Source: Pseudomonas sp. NC02 | GTDB lineage: Bacteria; Pseudomonadota; Gammaproteobacteria; Pseudomonadales; Pseudomonadaceae | Direction: 5' to 3' | Assembly: GCF_002874965.1 (NCBI RefSeq) | Contig: NZ_CP025624.1 | Span: forward strand, 1,116,001-1,180,000 | DNA length: 64,000 nucleotides | Shown: piece by piece, positions 20,038-29,343 of the stretch | Numbering within the stretch: position 1 is the first letter of the stretch | Layout of the letters: every line of letters starts with the position of its first letter | The notes under the pieces: model-generated | The model's database searches: none | What the model saw: the letters and a program-made list of their open reading frames with translations, nothing else | What the model was told of the DNA's origin: nothing | Position numbers and translations under genes: made by a program

Positions 20038-20984
20038 GCGACAATCACCGCCCGCATCGGCGCCGGCAGCCCTTCGATGGTCTTGCTGTGATCTTCAGGG
20101 TCCAGGAAGTCGCTGAGGGACTGATACTTCATCCACTCCGTGCCGCGCTGTTCCTCGACCGTGGTCACGCTCACATCCACACAGCGCACCTCACTGAAGC
20201 CCGCACGTCGCAGCCACAGCATCAGCGCCGGCACCGACGGCAGGAACCAGACGTTGCGCATCTGCGCGTAGCGGTCTTCCGGCACCAGCACTTGCTGCTG
20301 ATCGCCTTCAACCACCAGCGTCTCCAGCACCAGCTCCCCACCCTTGACCAGGCAATCCTTCAGCGCCAGCAAATGCTCGATGGGCGAGCGGCGATGGTAG
20401 AACACGCCCATGGAAAATACCGTGTCGAAGCCTTCCATGTTCGACGGCAGGTCTTCAAACGGGAACGGCAGGTGCCAGGCCTTGGGCGTCGGCAGATAAC
20501 GCTGCACCGCCTGGAACTGGCAGAAGAACAACCAGTTCGGGTCGACGCCAATCACACTGTCGGCGCCGGCGCCGAGCATGCGCCACATGTAATAGCCGTT
20601 GCCGCAGCCCACATCGAGGATCCGTTTGCCCTTGAGGTCCAGGTGCGGCGCGACCCGCGACCATTTCCAGTCCGAGCGCCATTCGGTGTCCACGTGCACG
20701 CCGAACAGATCGAACGGGCCCTTGCGCCACGGGCAAAGGCCCATCAGCGCAGTACGCATTTGCGCACGGGTGTCGTCGTCGCAGTCGGTATCGAGCACGA
20801 GGCCGTTCAGCAGGTCGATTTCACTGGGCATGATCTTCGGCAGCGCATCCAGCGCGCTCTGCCAGCGTTCCAGGTCGCCATGGCCTTTTTCCATCTTTGC
20901 ATCGAGTTGCGCTTGCAGGCCCTGGGCCCAGACGGCCAGGGGAGTGCCGACCAGATGGCGGGCGAGGGGAGACAGATCAATCAT
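20028..20984 (-). CDS. cmoB: tRNA U34 carboxymethyltransferase CmoB
   Basis: CmoB transfers the carboxymethyl group of carboxy-SAM to 5-hydroxyuridine at tRNA position 34, making cmo5U for wobble decoding. The Rossmann SAM site reads [23 protein letters not shown], followed by [29 protein letters not shown] is family-typical. The product is 318 residues. Its start overlaps the cmoA stop by 4 bases, so the pair is translated together in pathway order. Confidence 0.95.
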   Translation of the reverse strand: MIDLSPLARHLVGTPLAVWAQGLQAQLDAKMEKGHGDLERWQSALDALPKIMPSEIDLLNGLVLDTDCDDDTRAQMRTALMGLCPWRKGPFDLFGVHVDTEWRSDWKWSRVAPHLDLKGKRILDVGCGNGYYMWRMLGAGADSVIGVDPNWLFFCQFQAVQRYLPTPKAWHLPFPFEDLPSNMEGFDTVFSMGVFYHRRSPIEHLLALKDCLVKGGELVLETLVVEGDQQQVLVPEDRYAQMRNVWFLPSVPALMLWLRRAGFSEVRCVDVSVTTVEEQRGTEWMKYQSLSDFLDPEDHSKTIEGLPAPMRAVIVAKK

Positions 20985-21724
20985 GGCAAGGCAATCAACG
21001 AGGCAAAGTTAAGACACTGGAACCACGGCACGACTTTCGAGAACCCGGCCGCCAGCAGGCGTTCGCGGTGTTCTTCGAGGCTGTCGGGCTTCATGACGTT
21101 TTCGATGGCGCTGCGCTTCTGGGCGATTTCCAGTTCGCTGTAGCCGTTGGCACGCTTGAAGGCGATGTGCAAATCGGTGAGCAGCGCATGTTCTTCCGGG
21201 TCATTGAAGCGCAGCTTTTCCGAAAGGATCAGCGCGCCGCCCGGCAGCAGCGATTGGCGAATGCGCGAGAGCAACGCCTGGCGTTGTTCGGGGGCGATAA
21301 ATTGCAGGGTGAAGTTCAGCGCCACCACCGACGCCGGCTGGAATTGCAGGGCGAGGATATCGCCCTCGATCACCTCCACCGGCAGCAACTCCTGGAACAT
21401 CGAGTCCTGGCCGTTGAGGTATTCGCGGCAACGCTCGACCATCGCCGCCGAGTTATCCACAGCGATCACCCGGCAACCGTCGGTGCGCACGTGACGGCGC
21501 AGGGCCTGGGTCACGGCGCCGAGGGACGAACCGAGGTCGTAGAGCACGCTATTGGGCTGGGCAAATTGCGCCGCGAGCACGCCGAGGTTTTCGACGATGG
21601 TCGGGTAGCCGGGCACCGAGCGCTTGATCATGTCCGGGAAAACTCGCACCACGTCTTCGTTGAAGGCGAAGTCCGGCACCTGGGGCAGGGGCTGGGCGAA
21701 TAGGCGATCGGGTTCTTTGCTCAC
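20981..21724 (-). CDS. cmoA: Carboxy-S-adenosyl-L-methionine synthase CmoA
   Basis: CmoA makes carboxy-SAM from SAM and prephenate for CmoB. The 247-residue protein shows the family start ([36 protein letters not shown]), the SAM loop [16 protein letters not shown] and the [11 protein letters not shown] segment. It is the first gene of the cmoA-cmoB operon; a REPIN separates it from the YhhN gene further upstream. Confidence 0.95.
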   Translation of the reverse strand: MSKEPDRLFAQPLPQVPDFAFNEDVVRVFPDMIKRSVPGYPTIVENLGVLAAQFAQPNSVLYDLGSSLGAVTQALRRHVRTDGCRVIAVDNSAAMVERCREYLNGQDSMFQELLPVEVIEGDILALQFQPASVVALNFTLQFIAPEQRQALLSRIRQSLLPGGALILSEKLRFNDPEEHALLTDLHIAFKRANGYSELEIAQKRSAIENVMKPDSLEEHRERLLAAGFSKVVPWFQCLNFASLIALP

Positions 21725-21765
21725 GGCTGTTCCGGCGACGAAGGGGGAAAGCCGGGCATTTTAGC

Positions 21766-21866
21766 GTAGGAGCTGGCTTGCCGGCGATGTTCGTTAACGA
21801 TGACGCGGACTTTCTGGATGAACGCGGCAACTGTGGGTTTTTTCGCTGGCAAGCCAGCTCCTACAG
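21766..21866. repeat. REPIN, GTAGGAGCTGGCTTGCC family
   Basis: Inverted arms GTAGGAGCTGGCTTGCCGGC and the complement of TGTAGGAGCTGGCTTGCCAG enclose a longer, unrelated centre. Its right end contributes the TAG stop of the adjacent YhhN gene on the minus strand. Confidence 0.85.
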
Positions 21867-22505
21867 GTTGACGGTTTTTTTCTGAGGAAAGGAAGAGGCC
21901 GTAATGCCCCACTGCCCCAGCCAGTAGCTGACAATCAGCAAATACGGCGCCGCTTCAAACGCCACCACAAACCGATTGATCCCGATCAGCGTGTCGGAGA
22001 ACACGAACGACACCGCACCTGCCGCCGCCAGGTACGCCGAGCGCTTGGGCACTTCGCTGCCCAACCGCGCAAGCGCTCGCCACAGCATCGCGCTGATCAC
22101 CAGCGCGTAAACCACCACCGGTACCAGCAATGGGCCAAGGCCGTGGGAAATCAGGATGCTCAGCAAGATCGCGCCGACGACCAGCGCCAGCACCAGCGGC
22201 AAAATCGCCGGGCGGCGGCAGTCGCTCAAGTAGGCTTTCAGGTACGCCAGGTGCGCGAACAAAAACGCACCGAGGCCGAAGATGAACAGGTCGCCGGGCC
22301 AGGCCAGCAGCACGTCGCCCACCAGGGAAAAAATCAGCCCCAGGCTGATCCAGCGTCGATAGTCAGTGGGCGGCGCATCATGCAGCCAGCCCAGCAGCGC
22401 CAGTACCGGCAATGGCTTTACCAACAGGCAGAGCAGGGTGGCGTGGGTGCTTAGGCCGTAGATAAAGGTTACCGCCCCCATCAACGCAAGGATCATCCAT
22501 GGCAT
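21861..22505 (-). CDS. YhhN (TMEM86-type) family membrane protein, putative lysoplasmalogenase
   Basis: A 214-residue integral membrane protein with about eight hydrophobic helices. It matches the YhhN family: LLVKPLPVLALLGWL, LIFSLVGDVLLAWPGDLFIFGLGAFLFAHL split over two helices, and FVFSDTLIGINRF carry the conserved polar residues (K, D and S/D) expected in the active site. Animal relatives hydrolyse the vinyl-ether bond of lysoplasmalogen; the bacterial substrate is uncertain. It starts one base after the stop of the inhibitor lipoprotein gene, so the two form an operon. Its stop codon lies in a REPIN. Confidence 0.85.
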   Translation of the reverse strand: MPWMILALMGAVTFIYGLSTHATLLCLLVKPLPVLALLGWLHDAPPTDYRRWISLGLIFSLVGDVLLAWPGDLFIFGLGAFLFAHLAYLKAYLSDCRRPAILPLVLALVVGAILLSILISHGLGPLLVPVVVYALVISAMLWRALARLGSEVPKRSAYLAAAGAVSFVFSDTLIGINRFVVAFEAAPYLLIVSYWLGQWGITASSFPQKKTVNL

Positions 22506-22506
22506 A

Positions 22507-22899
22507 TCAGTTCACCGTAATGGCGCAGTCGAAGGTTTCGGCCGGTTCAGCTTCCGGCTCCCAGGGTTGTTGTGAGGTGAGGCGCAAACGGCCCTGGCCG
22601 GCGTTGAAGGCCTGGAAGCGCCAGGTGGATTGGCCGCCACTGCCGACCACGCCGGTGTCGTCGGTGTTGCTGTAGACCTCGGGGCTCAGGCTGCGCAGCA
22701 CGCCGCCGGCCGAGTCCTGGATGGCCCAGCGGTAACCGGTGGTGGGATTGCTGGGCAGGGTCAGGATCAGGTTTTGCCCGGTCTTGAGTTGCAGCGGGCA
22801 GGCGCTCTGTTTTTCCACGGTGACGTTTTGCTTCGGCGCACTGGCGCAGGCGGCGAGCAGGCAAAGGCTCAGGGGGAGAAGCAGACGGGCAGCGGTCAT
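22507..22899 (-). CDS. Chagasin-like (I42) protease-inhibitor lipoprotein
   Basis: The 130-residue product starts with a lipoprotein signal ending in LLAAC (Cys18), so it should be lipidated. The remainder resembles the inhibitor I42/chagasin fold: the loops NPTTGYRW and GVVGSGGQSTWRFQA match the two best-known inhibitory loops of cysteine-peptidase inhibitors. I chose the ATG at 22899, which has a GGAG site. The target peptidase is unknown. It is the first gene of a two-gene unit with the YhhN protein. Confidence 0.85.
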   Translation of the reverse strand: MTAARLLLPLSLCLLAACASAPKQNVTVEKQSACPLQLKTGQNLILTLPSNPTTGYRWAIQDSAGGVLRSLSPEVYSNTDDTGVVGSGGQSTWRFQAFNAGQGRLRLTSQQPWEPEAEPAETFDCAITVN

Positions 22900-22984
22900 G
22901 GGGGCTCCGTTGTTTGGCGACGAAGGGCGAGCATAACCGAAGATGAGACAAGGTGTGACAGATGGCGTTGTGTTGGCTGCACCG

Positions 22985-23078
22985 GCCTCTTCGCGAGCAA
23001 GCCCGCTCCCACATTCGACCGCATTCCAAAGCATGGACTCGGTCAAGTGTGGGAGCGGGCTTGCTCGCGAAGAGGCCA
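22985..23078. repeat. REPIN in reversed arrangement, GTGGGAGCGGGCTTGC family
   Basis: Here the arms are ordered with the TCGCGAGCAAGCCCGCTCCCAC half first and GTGGGAGCGGGCTTGCTCGC second, so the tips of the REP hairpins point the opposite way from the other doublets of this family. Flanks GGCCTCT / AGAGGCC extend the symmetry. It lies between the inhibitor gene and the 3' end of lon. Confidence 0.88.
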
Positions 23079-23098
23079 GCTCAGGCGCTACATAACTA

Positions 23099-25519
23099 TC
23101 AGAACAACACCTTCGCCACATCCGCAAAGCGCTTGGCAAAGTGCACCGTCATCCCTTCCTTCAGGTACTCCGGCAGCTCTTCAAAGCTCCCCCGGTTAGG
23201 CTCCGGCAAGATCAACTCGTGAATCTTCTGGCGCCGCGCCGCAATCACCTTCTCGCGCACCCCGCCAATCGGCAGCACATGCCCGGTCAGCGTCAGTTCA
23301 CCGGTCATCGCCACGCCTTTTTTCGGCGGCTGGTTACGCGCCAGCGACAGCAGCGCACTGGCCATGGTCACGCCCGCGCTCGGGCCGTCTTTCGGTGTGG
23401 CGCCTTCCGGCACGTGCAGGTGCACGAAGGCTTCATCGAAGAACTTCGGGTCACCGCCAAACGACTTCAGGTTCGAGCTGATGTAGCTGTAGGCAATCTC
23501 GGCCGACTCCTTCATCACTTCACCCAGTTGCCCGGTGAGCTTGAAGCCACGGTTCAGCGTGTGGATGCGCGTCGCCTCGATCGGCAGGGTCGCGCCGCCC
23601 ATGCTGGTCCAGGCCAGGCCGGTGATCACACCGGTGCCCGACAGCACTTGCTCGTTACGGAACACCGGCATGCCCAGGGAGGCTTCCAGGTCCTTGTTGC
23701 CGATCTTGATCACCGAGTCCGGCTCATCCAGCAGCTTGACCACCGCCTTGCGCACCAGTTTGCCCAGCTGTTTCTCCAACTGACGCACCCCGGCTTCGCG
23801 AGCGTAACCATCGATCAGGGCGCGCAGGGCGCCGTCGCTGATGGACAGGCTGTTTTTCGACACGCCGGCTTTTTCCAGCTGCTTTGGCCACAGGTGACGC
23901 TTGGCAATCGCGACCTTTTCTTCGGTGATGTAGCCCGACAGGCGAATCACTTCCATCCGGTCCAGCAACGGGCCGGGGATCGAATCCAGGGTGTTGGCGG
24001 TGCACACGAACAGCACTTTGGACAGGTCCAGGCGCAGGTCCAGGTAGTGGTCGAGGAATTCGACGTTCTGTTCCGGGTCGAGGGTTTCGAGCAGGGCCGA
24101 GGCCGGGTCGCCCTGGTAGCTCTGGCCCATCTTGTCGATCTCGTCGAGCATGATCACCGGGTTCATCACTTCCACATCTTTGAGGGCTTGCACGAGCTTG
24201 CCCGGCATCGCACCGATGTAGGTGCGGCGATGGCCCTTGATCTCGGCCTCGTCGCGCATGCCGCCGACGCTGAAGCGGTAGAACGGCCGGCCGAGGGATT
24301 CGGCAATTGATTTGCCGACACTGGTCTTGCCCACGCCCGGCGGGCCCACCAGCAACACGATGGAGCCGGCGACTTCGCCCTTATAGGCGCCCACGGCGAG
24401 GAACTCGAGGATGCGACTCTTGATGTCGTCCAGGCCGGCGTGGTGTTTGTCGAGCACTTTGCGGGCGTGTTTCAGGTCGAGTTTGTCCTCGCCATACACG
24501 CCCCACGGCACCGAGGTGGCCCAGTCCAGGTAGTTGCGGGTGACCGCGTACTCCGGCGAACCGGTTTCCAGGATCGACAGCTTGTTCATTTCTTCGCTGA
24601 TGCGTTTCTGCGCCTGGGTCGGCAGGACCTTGTCCACCAGGCGTTGTTCGAATTGCTCGACGTCGGCGCTGCGATCGTCCTTGGTCAGCCCCAGCTCTTG
24701 CTGGATGACCTTGAGTTGTTCCTTGAGGAAGAACTCGCGCTGGTGTTCGCCGATCTTGCGGTTCACTTCGGCGGAGATTTCTTTTTGCAGGCGCGCGACT
24801 TCGACTTCCTTGCGCAGCATCGGCAGGACTTTTTCCATGCGCTTGAGCATGGGCACGCAGTCCAGCACTTGCTGCAGTTCAGTGCCGGTGGCCGAGGTGA
24901 GGGCGGCGGCGAAGTCGGTCAGCGGCGACGGGTCGTTGGGGCTGAAGCGGTTGAGGTAGTTCTTCAGTTCTTCGCTGTACAGCGGGTTGAGCGGCAGCAG
25001 TTCCTTGATCGCATTGATCAGCGCCATGCCGTAGGCCTTGACCTCGTCGGTCGGCTGGGTCGGCTGGTGCGGGTATTCGACTTCCACCAGGTACGGTGGG
25101 CGGTGGTGCTTGAGCCAGGTCTTGATCCGCACGCGGGTCAGGCCCTGGGCGACGAATTGCAGCTTGCCGTTTTCGCGGCTGGCGTGGTGCACCTTCACCA
25201 GGGTGCCGTACAGCGGCAGGCTGGAGGTGTCGAAGTGGCGCGGATCTTCGGGCGGGGTTTCCATGAAGAACAGGGCAAGGGAGTGGTGGTCGGACTTGCT
25301 CACCAGCTCCAGGGTTTCGGCCCACGGCTCTTCATTGACGATCACCGGCAACACTTGCGCCGGGAAGAAAGGCCGGTTGTGGATCGGGATGATGTAGACC
25401 TTGTCGGGCAGGTTTTGCCCTGGGAGGGCCAAGCCAGTGTTTGCGGAAGTGTGTTCAGCGTTTTCCGGGTCGGCGTAGTCGTTGAGGTCGATGTCCGGGA
25501 ATTCTTGCTGGTCGCTCAT
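23099..25519 (-). CDS. lon: ATP-dependent Lon protease (second Lon, AsrA-like)
   Basis: Lon degrades misfolded and regulatory proteins in the cytosol. The N-terminal substrate domain opens with VYIIPIHNRPFFPAQVLPV. The AAA module has Walker A GPPGVGKTSVGKS and Walker B PVIMLDEID, and the C-terminal Ser-Lys peptidase has catalytic Ser in PKDGPSAGVTMASAL. The ATG at 25519 gives 806 residues. There is no clpX neighbour, unlike the main Lon of pseudomonads. Position after the pdxJ block resembles PA0779 (AsrA, induced by aminoglycosides), which is a synteny inference from memory. Confidence 0.93.
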   Translation of the reverse strand: MSDQQEFPDIDLNDYADPENAEHTSANTGLALPGQNLPDKVYIIPIHNRPFFPAQVLPVIVNEEPWAETLELVSKSDHHSLALFFMETPPEDPRHFDTSSLPLYGTLVKVHHASRENGKLQFVAQGLTRVRIKTWLKHHRPPYLVEVEYPHQPTQPTDEVKAYGMALINAIKELLPLNPLYSEELKNYLNRFSPNDPSPLTDFAAALTSATGTELQQVLDCVPMLKRMEKVLPMLRKEVEVARLQKEISAEVNRKIGEHQREFFLKEQLKVIQQELGLTKDDRSADVEQFEQRLVDKVLPTQAQKRISEEMNKLSILETGSPEYAVTRNYLDWATSVPWGVYGEDKLDLKHARKVLDKHHAGLDDIKSRILEFLAVGAYKGEVAGSIVLLVGPPGVGKTSVGKSIAESLGRPFYRFSVGGMRDEAEIKGHRRTYIGAMPGKLVQALKDVEVMNPVIMLDEIDKMGQSYQGDPASALLETLDPEQNVEFLDHYLDLRLDLSKVLFVCTANTLDSIPGPLLDRMEVIRLSGYITEEKVAIAKRHLWPKQLEKAGVSKNSLSISDGALRALIDGYAREAGVRQLEKQLGKLVRKAVVKLLDEPDSVIKIGNKDLEASLGMPVFRNEQVLSGTGVITGLAWTSMGGATLPIEATRIHTLNRGFKLTGQLGEVMKESAEIAYSYISSNLKSFGGDPKFFDEAFVHLHVPEGATPKDGPSAGVTMASALLSLARNQPPKKGVAMTGELTLTGHVLPIGGVREKVIAARRQKIHELILPEPNRGSFEELPEYLKEGMTVHFAKRFADVAKVLF

Positions 25520-25632
25520 GGGGCACCTGCATAGGGAAGTATGCAAGTTAGATGGGGCGGGTCGGCAGTGGTTTCAATGGGGGGGGTGAGATAGCAACAT
25601 ATTGCACAATATTTTCAAAAGCACCGCTGAAC

Positions 25633-25726
25633 AAATGTGGGAGCGGGCTTGCTCGCGAAGGCGGTCTGTCAGTCGATGCATCTGTGACTGATGCGCCGCC
25701 TTCGCGAGCAAGCCCGCTCCCACATT
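25633..25726. repeat. REPIN, GTGGGAGCGGGCTTGC family
   Basis: Inverted AATGTGGGAGCGGGCTTGCT and complement arms with GAAGGCGG / CCGCCTTC inner extension. It separates the lon promoter side from the 3' end of the GntR regulator gene and so marks the boundary of the catabolic cluster. Confidence 0.9.
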
Positions 25727-25741
25727 TTCGATTGTATTTCG

Positions 25742-26731
25742 TCAGCTGAGTTTGTGCAGGTAGGCCGGTAAAGGTTGTTCAGGCAGCACCGACAGCACTT
25801 TCAAGCGCTGCAACATCCGCTGCCGGGCCCGTTGCAGGTGCTCGCGCAGGTTCAGGGCGGCGGCGTCGAAGGCGCCATGCAGCAACAGCTCAAGGATCAG
25901 CCGGTGCTCGGCCAGCATCGCCGGATCGGCACCGATGCCCAGCAGCCGGTAGAAAATCCGGCTGATGATCATCGGGCTCTGCCCCTGGCGGATCAGCGCG
26001 GCGATCTTGCGATTTTGCAGGCCGGCGAGGCAGTGCTGGTGCAGGTCTTCCTCGATCTGCTCGATCTCTTCCAGGCTGCAATGGGCGCTGTTTTGCGCAT
26101 CGAGCACGCGCTGCAACATGGCGTGCAGCAGGTCGCGGTCGAGGTTCGGCGCGCTCTGGCGCAGGGCTTCGGGCTCCAGGCAGGCGCGCAGTTCGTAGTC
26201 TTCGGTGACTTCCCGGGCAGTCAGTGGCCCGGCCAGCCATTGGGAATAGGGTTCCTTTTCCACCAGGCCACGGTCCCGCAGGCGCATCAGCGCTTCACGC
26301 ACCACCGCGCGGCTGACGTTGTAGTGCTCGGCGGCGGCCTGTTCATCGAGGCGATAATGCCCGAAGGCGATACAGGTCGAGAGCGCCGCGCCGATTTCCT
26401 CGACGATGCGCTCCCCCAGTGGCCGGGTGTCCACCAATTCATCTTCACCGTTGAGGCCCAGGTGCGCATGGCTCAGGGGCAGGCGCAGCGGCTCCATGTC
26501 CAGGCCGTCGGGGTTGATCAGGTAACCCCGGCCATCGAAGCGGCAGATCAACCCTTCGTCATGCAACAGGTTCAGCGCCTTGCGCACCGGCACCCGGCTG
26601 GTGCCGAACAATTCGGCCAGCGGCGCTTCCAGCAACACCAGGCCATGGCGGGCGGTGCCGTGGGTGATGGCGTCGCGCAGAACCTGGTGAATCATCGCGT
26701 AACGGGAAGCCGAGGCTGACACTGCTTTCAT
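25742..26731 (-). CDS. GntR/FCD transcriptional regulator with tandem winged-helix domains
   Basis: The 329-residue protein has two GntR-type winged helices. Domain 1 (about residues 10-74) has recognition segment LAELFGTSRVPVRKALNLL, and domain 2 (104-168) has AAEHYNVSRAVVREALMRL. A helical FCD effector domain (178-302) follows, with acidic and histidine residues of its usual metal site (EEDLHQHC, EHRLILELLLHG, REHLQ). A single winged helix is the rule in this family. The ATG at 26731 has a GAGAG site. The gene is divergent from the amidase operon and very likely controls it; an imide or dicarboxylate effector is inference. Confidence 0.9.
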   Translation of the reverse strand: MKAVSASASRYAMIHQVLRDAITHGTARHGLVLLEAPLAELFGTSRVPVRKALNLLHDEGLICRFDGRGYLINPDGLDMEPLRLPLSHAHLGLNGEDELVDTRPLGERIVEEIGAALSTCIAFGHYRLDEQAAAEHYNVSRAVVREALMRLRDRGLVEKEPYSQWLAGPLTAREVTEDYELRACLEPEALRQSAPNLDRDLLHAMLQRVLDAQNSAHCSLEEIEQIEEDLHQHCLAGLQNRKIAALIRQGQSPMIISRIFYRLLGIGADPAMLAEHRLILELLLHGAFDAAALNLREHLQRARQRMLQRLKVLSVLPEQPLPAYLHKLS

Positions 26732-26796
26732 CGGGCTCTCTGGAGCAAACGGGTCGGTGGCCGGGGATTCTCTCATAGTTGCGCCTGTCACTCTGC

Positions 26797-26818
26797 GCCA
26801 CGTCGGTGGCACTTTTTT
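26797..26818 (+). terminator. Possible intrinsic terminator in the divergent region
   Basis: Stem GCCAC / GTGGC with a GTCG loop, then AC and six T on the plus strand. The stem is only 5 bp. It lies upstream of the GntR gene, where plus-strand transcription is not expected, so it may guard the operon from antisense read-through or be chance. Confidence 0.35.
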
Positions 26819-26856
26819 GGGGCCTTCAGAGGGTTGATGTTACTTTTCTGCACCAA

Positions 26857-26883
26857 AATGTATTTATTAATAAAAGATACATT
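26857..26883. promoter_or_regulatory. Putative GntR operator 1 (27-bp inverted repeat)
   Basis: Arms AATGTAT and ATACATT are separated by 13 bases that include TATTAAT. It lies 126 bases upstream of the GntR start and 184 bases before the amidase ATG. Arm and spacer lengths equal those of operator 2. Confidence 0.65.
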
Positions 26884-27023
26884 ATTTCATTCCTGGCGAG
26901 CCTTAAACACCAGCCGATATTTCTTTTAATGCCTGAAACCCATCTAGCCCGTGGATCTGCTCCAAAGTGCCAGGTGTGGCAACCGAGCTGTCCACGAGAC
27001 TGGCACGAAAGCTGCCTTTGTAA

Positions 27024-27050
27024 AATGTACATTTTATTAATATGTACATT
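27024..27050. promoter_or_regulatory. Putative GntR operator 2 (27-bp inverted repeat)
   Basis: Arms AATGTACAT and ATGTACATT flank an ATTAAT-rich centre. The site ends 17 bases before the amidase start codon, so bound protein would block initiation or the transcription start. The centre-to-centre distance to operator 1 is 167 bases, close to 16 helical turns, which would put both sites on the same face of the DNA. Confidence 0.7.
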
Positions 27051-27067
27051 TTTCAAAGGTCATTCCT

Positions 27068-28411
27068 ATGTCAGACGCCACTTCAATGGCCGAGGATTTC
27101 GCCAGCGGTCGCAGCGACCCGGTGCAGGTCCTGGAACAGGCACTTGCCCACGCGAGCATGGCCCCCGGCGTGTTCGTCTCCCTGACCGCCGAGCGCGCCC
27201 GCCGTGAGGCCGAAGCGTCGGCTGCCCGTTGGCGTGCCGGCCAGCCGTTGAGCGTGTTCGACGGGGTGCCACTGGCCTGGAAAGATCTGTTCGATGTGGC
27301 CGGCAGCATTACCACGGCGGGCGCGGCCTATCGCCGTAATGCGCCGGCCGCCTTGCTGGACGCGCCAAGTGTGGGCCTGTTGTGCCGCGCCGGAATGGTC
27401 AGCGTCGGCAAGACCAACCTCAGCGAGCTGGCCTATTCCGGCCTGGGCCTGAACCCGCATTTCGGCACGCCGCACAACCCGAGCAGCGTCGACCAACCGC
27501 GGATTCCCGGCGGTTCGTCGTCGGGTTCGGCAGTCGCGGTGGCGGCCGGCATCGTGCCGATCGCCATGGGCACCGACACCGCCGGCTCCATCCGTATTCC
27601 GGCTGCGCTGAATGGCGTGGTGGGGTATCGCAGCAGTTGCCGGCGCTACAGCCGCGACGGCGTTTTTCCGCTGGCTCACACCCTCGACAGCCTCGGCCCG
27701 CTGACCCGCAGCGTGCGCGATGCACTGGCCATCGACGACCTGCTCAATGGTCGCGAGCAGCGCCCGCCCCGCCCGCCCCGCAGCCTCAATGGCCAGCGGT
27801 TCTGGGTCGAGCAAAGTGTGCTGGAAGACGCACGGGTTGAACCTGCGGTGCGCGACAACCTGCAACGTTGTGTGGACCGATTGAAGGCAGATGGCGCACT
27901 GATTGAGGTACGCCCCTCGAAGACCTTCCAGGCCACCCTCGACCTGATCCAGCACCAGGGCTGGCTCGGCGCCTTCGAAGCCTTCGCCCTCCACGAAGCC
28001 CTGCTCGACAGCCCTGATGCCGAGCAACTCGACCCCCGCGTTCGCCGTCGCCTTGAAGCGGCCCGCACACTGCCGGCCAGCCAACTGCTGGCGCTGTACG
28101 ACGCCCGTCGCTGCCTGCAACAGCAGCTTGTCGACGAACTCGACGGCGCGATCCTCATCACCCCCACCGTGGCCCATGTGGCCCCGGCCCTGGCGCCGTT
28201 GGAAGCCGACTTTGAGCTGTTCGTCAGCACCAATCTCGCCACCCTGCGCCTGACCATGCCCGGCAGCCTGCTGGACATGCCCGGCGTCAGCCTGCCCAGC
28301 GGCCGTGATGCCCTGGGCCTGCCCACCGGCCTGTTGCTCAGCGCCCCCAGCGGCGAAGACGCGCGCCTGCTTCGGGCCGCGCTGTCAGTAGAAACCGCAC
28401 TCACTTTTTAA
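27068..28411 (+). CDS. Amidase-signature family hydrolase
   Basis: The 447-residue protein carries the full amidase-signature triad: Lys72 in [10 protein letters not shown], the cis-Ser151 in [12 protein letters not shown] and the nucleophile Ser174 in [13 protein letters not shown]. It should hydrolyse a carboxamide to acid and ammonia in the cytosol. It leads the operon controlled by the divergent GntR gene and is followed 11 bases later by an imidase-like gene, so the natural substrate may be the half-amide that an imidase releases. The substrate is inference; GatA is unlikely because gatB and gatC are absent. Confidence 0.9.
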   Translation: MSDATSMAEDFASGRSDPVQVLEQALAHASMAPGVFVSLTAERARREAEASAARWRAGQPLSVFDGVPLAWKDLFDVAGSITTAGAAYRRNAPAALLDAPSVGLLCRAGMVSVGKTNLSELAYSGLGLNPHFGTPHNPSSVDQPRIPGGSSSGSAVAVAAGIVPIAMGTDTAGSIRIPAALNGVVGYRSSCRRYSRDGVFPLAHTLDSLGPLTRSVRDALAIDDLLNGREQRPPRPPRSLNGQRFWVEQSVLEDARVEPAVRDNLQRCVDRLKADGALIEVRPSKTFQATLDLIQHQGWLGAFEAFALHEALLDSPDAEQLDPRVRRRLEAARTLPASQLLALYDARRCLQQQLVDELDGAILITPTVAHVAPALAPLEADFELFVSTNLATLRLTMPGSLLDMPGVSLPSGRDALGLPTGLLLSAPSGEDARLLRAALSVETALTF

Positions 28412-28422
28412 GGAGACACATC

Positions 28423-29301
28423 ATGGCTAAAGACATCCTCTGTGCATTTGGCGTCGACGTCGACGCGGTCGCCGGCTGGCTCGGTTCCTATGGCGGCGAA
28501 GATTCCCCGGACGACATTTCCCGCGGCCTGTTCGCCGGTGAAATCGGTGCGCCACGCCTGCTCAAATTGTTCGAGCGCTACGGCCTGCGCACCACCTGGT
28601 TTATTCCCGGCCACTCGATGGAAACCTTCCCCGAGCAGATGAAGGCGGTGGCCGACGCCGGTCACGAAATCGGTGTGCACGGCTACAGCCACGAAAACCC
28701 GATTGCGATGACGGCCGAGCAGGAAGAAATCGTCCTCGACAAGTCCATCGAGCTGATCACCCAGGTCACCGGCAAACGCCCCACCGGCTACGTCGCGCCG
28801 TGGTGGGAATTCAGTAAGGTCACCAACGAACTGCTGCTGAAAAAAGGCATCAAGTACGACCACAGCCTGATGCACAACGACTTCCACCCGTACTACGTGC
28901 GCAAGGGCGACACCTGGACCAAGATCGACTACAGCCAGCACCCCGACACCTGGATGAAACCCCTGGTGCGCGGCGAAGAAACCGACCTGGTGGAGATCCC
29001 GGCCAACTGGTACCTCGACGACCTGCCGCCGATGATGTTCATCAAGAAAGCCCCGAACAGCCATGGCTTCGTCAACCCGCGTCACCTCGAAGAAATGTGG
29101 CGCGACCAGTTCGACTGGGTCTACCGCGAGCACGAACACGCGGTGTTCACCATGACCATCCACCCCGACGTGTCCGGCCGCCCGCAAGTGCTGCTGATGC
29201 TTGAGCGGCTGATCGAACACATCCAGAGCCATGCCGGCGTGCGCTTCGTCACCTTCGACGAAATCGCCGATGACTTTATCCGCCGCCAACCGCGTACCTG
29301 A
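28423..29301 (+). CDS. Imidase/PgdA-type hydrolase (polysaccharide-deacetylase fold)
   Basis: The 292-residue protein has the NodB-type fold with metal ligands Asp14 (FGVDVDAV), His86 and His90 (VHGYSHENP). Residues such as [20 protein letters not shown] and YVAPWWEFS closely match Helicobacter PgdA as I remember it. The same subfamily also includes bacterial imidases (cyclic imide hydrolases), about 293 residues long, which open succinimide-like rings to half-amides. There is no signal peptide, so it is cytosolic, and it neighbours an amidase and a carrier. This favours imide hydrolysis over peptidoglycan deacetylation. The choice between them is inference. Confidence 0.8.
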   Translation: MAKDILCAFGVDVDAVAGWLGSYGGEDSPDDISRGLFAGEIGAPRLLKLFERYGLRTTWFIPGHSMETFPEQMKAVADAGHEIGVHGYSHENPIAMTAEQEEIVLDKSIELITQVTGKRPTGYVAPWWEFSKVTNELLLKKGIKYDHSLMHNDFHPYYVRKGDTWTKIDYSQHPDTWMKPLVRGEETDLVEIPANWYLDDLPPMMFIKKAPNSHGFVNPRHLEEMWRDQFDWVYREHEHAVFTMTIHPDVSGRPQVLLMLERLIEHIQSHAGVRFVTFDEIADDFIRRQPRT

Positions 29302-29343
29302 CACCCGTACCTAAACCCTGGCCAACCTCCCGAGGCGCGATTC

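Larger units (their letters stand above)
26732..27067. promoter_or_regulatory. Divergent control region of the amidase cluster
   Basis: This 336-base AT-rich region separates the GntR gene from the amidase operon. It holds two 27-bp inverted repeats (listed separately), a possible terminator hairpin at 26797-26818, and the amidase ribosome site AAAGG eight bases before its ATG. TTGTAA at 27018-27023 could be a -35 box, but no good -10 box follows. Confidence 0.7.

Noticed and set aside
28423..29301. Peptidoglycan deacetylase function for the PgdA-like protein
   Set aside because: Strong resemblance to Helicobacter PgdA was noticed, but no signal peptide and the catabolic neighbours favour an imidase; kept as an alternative only.
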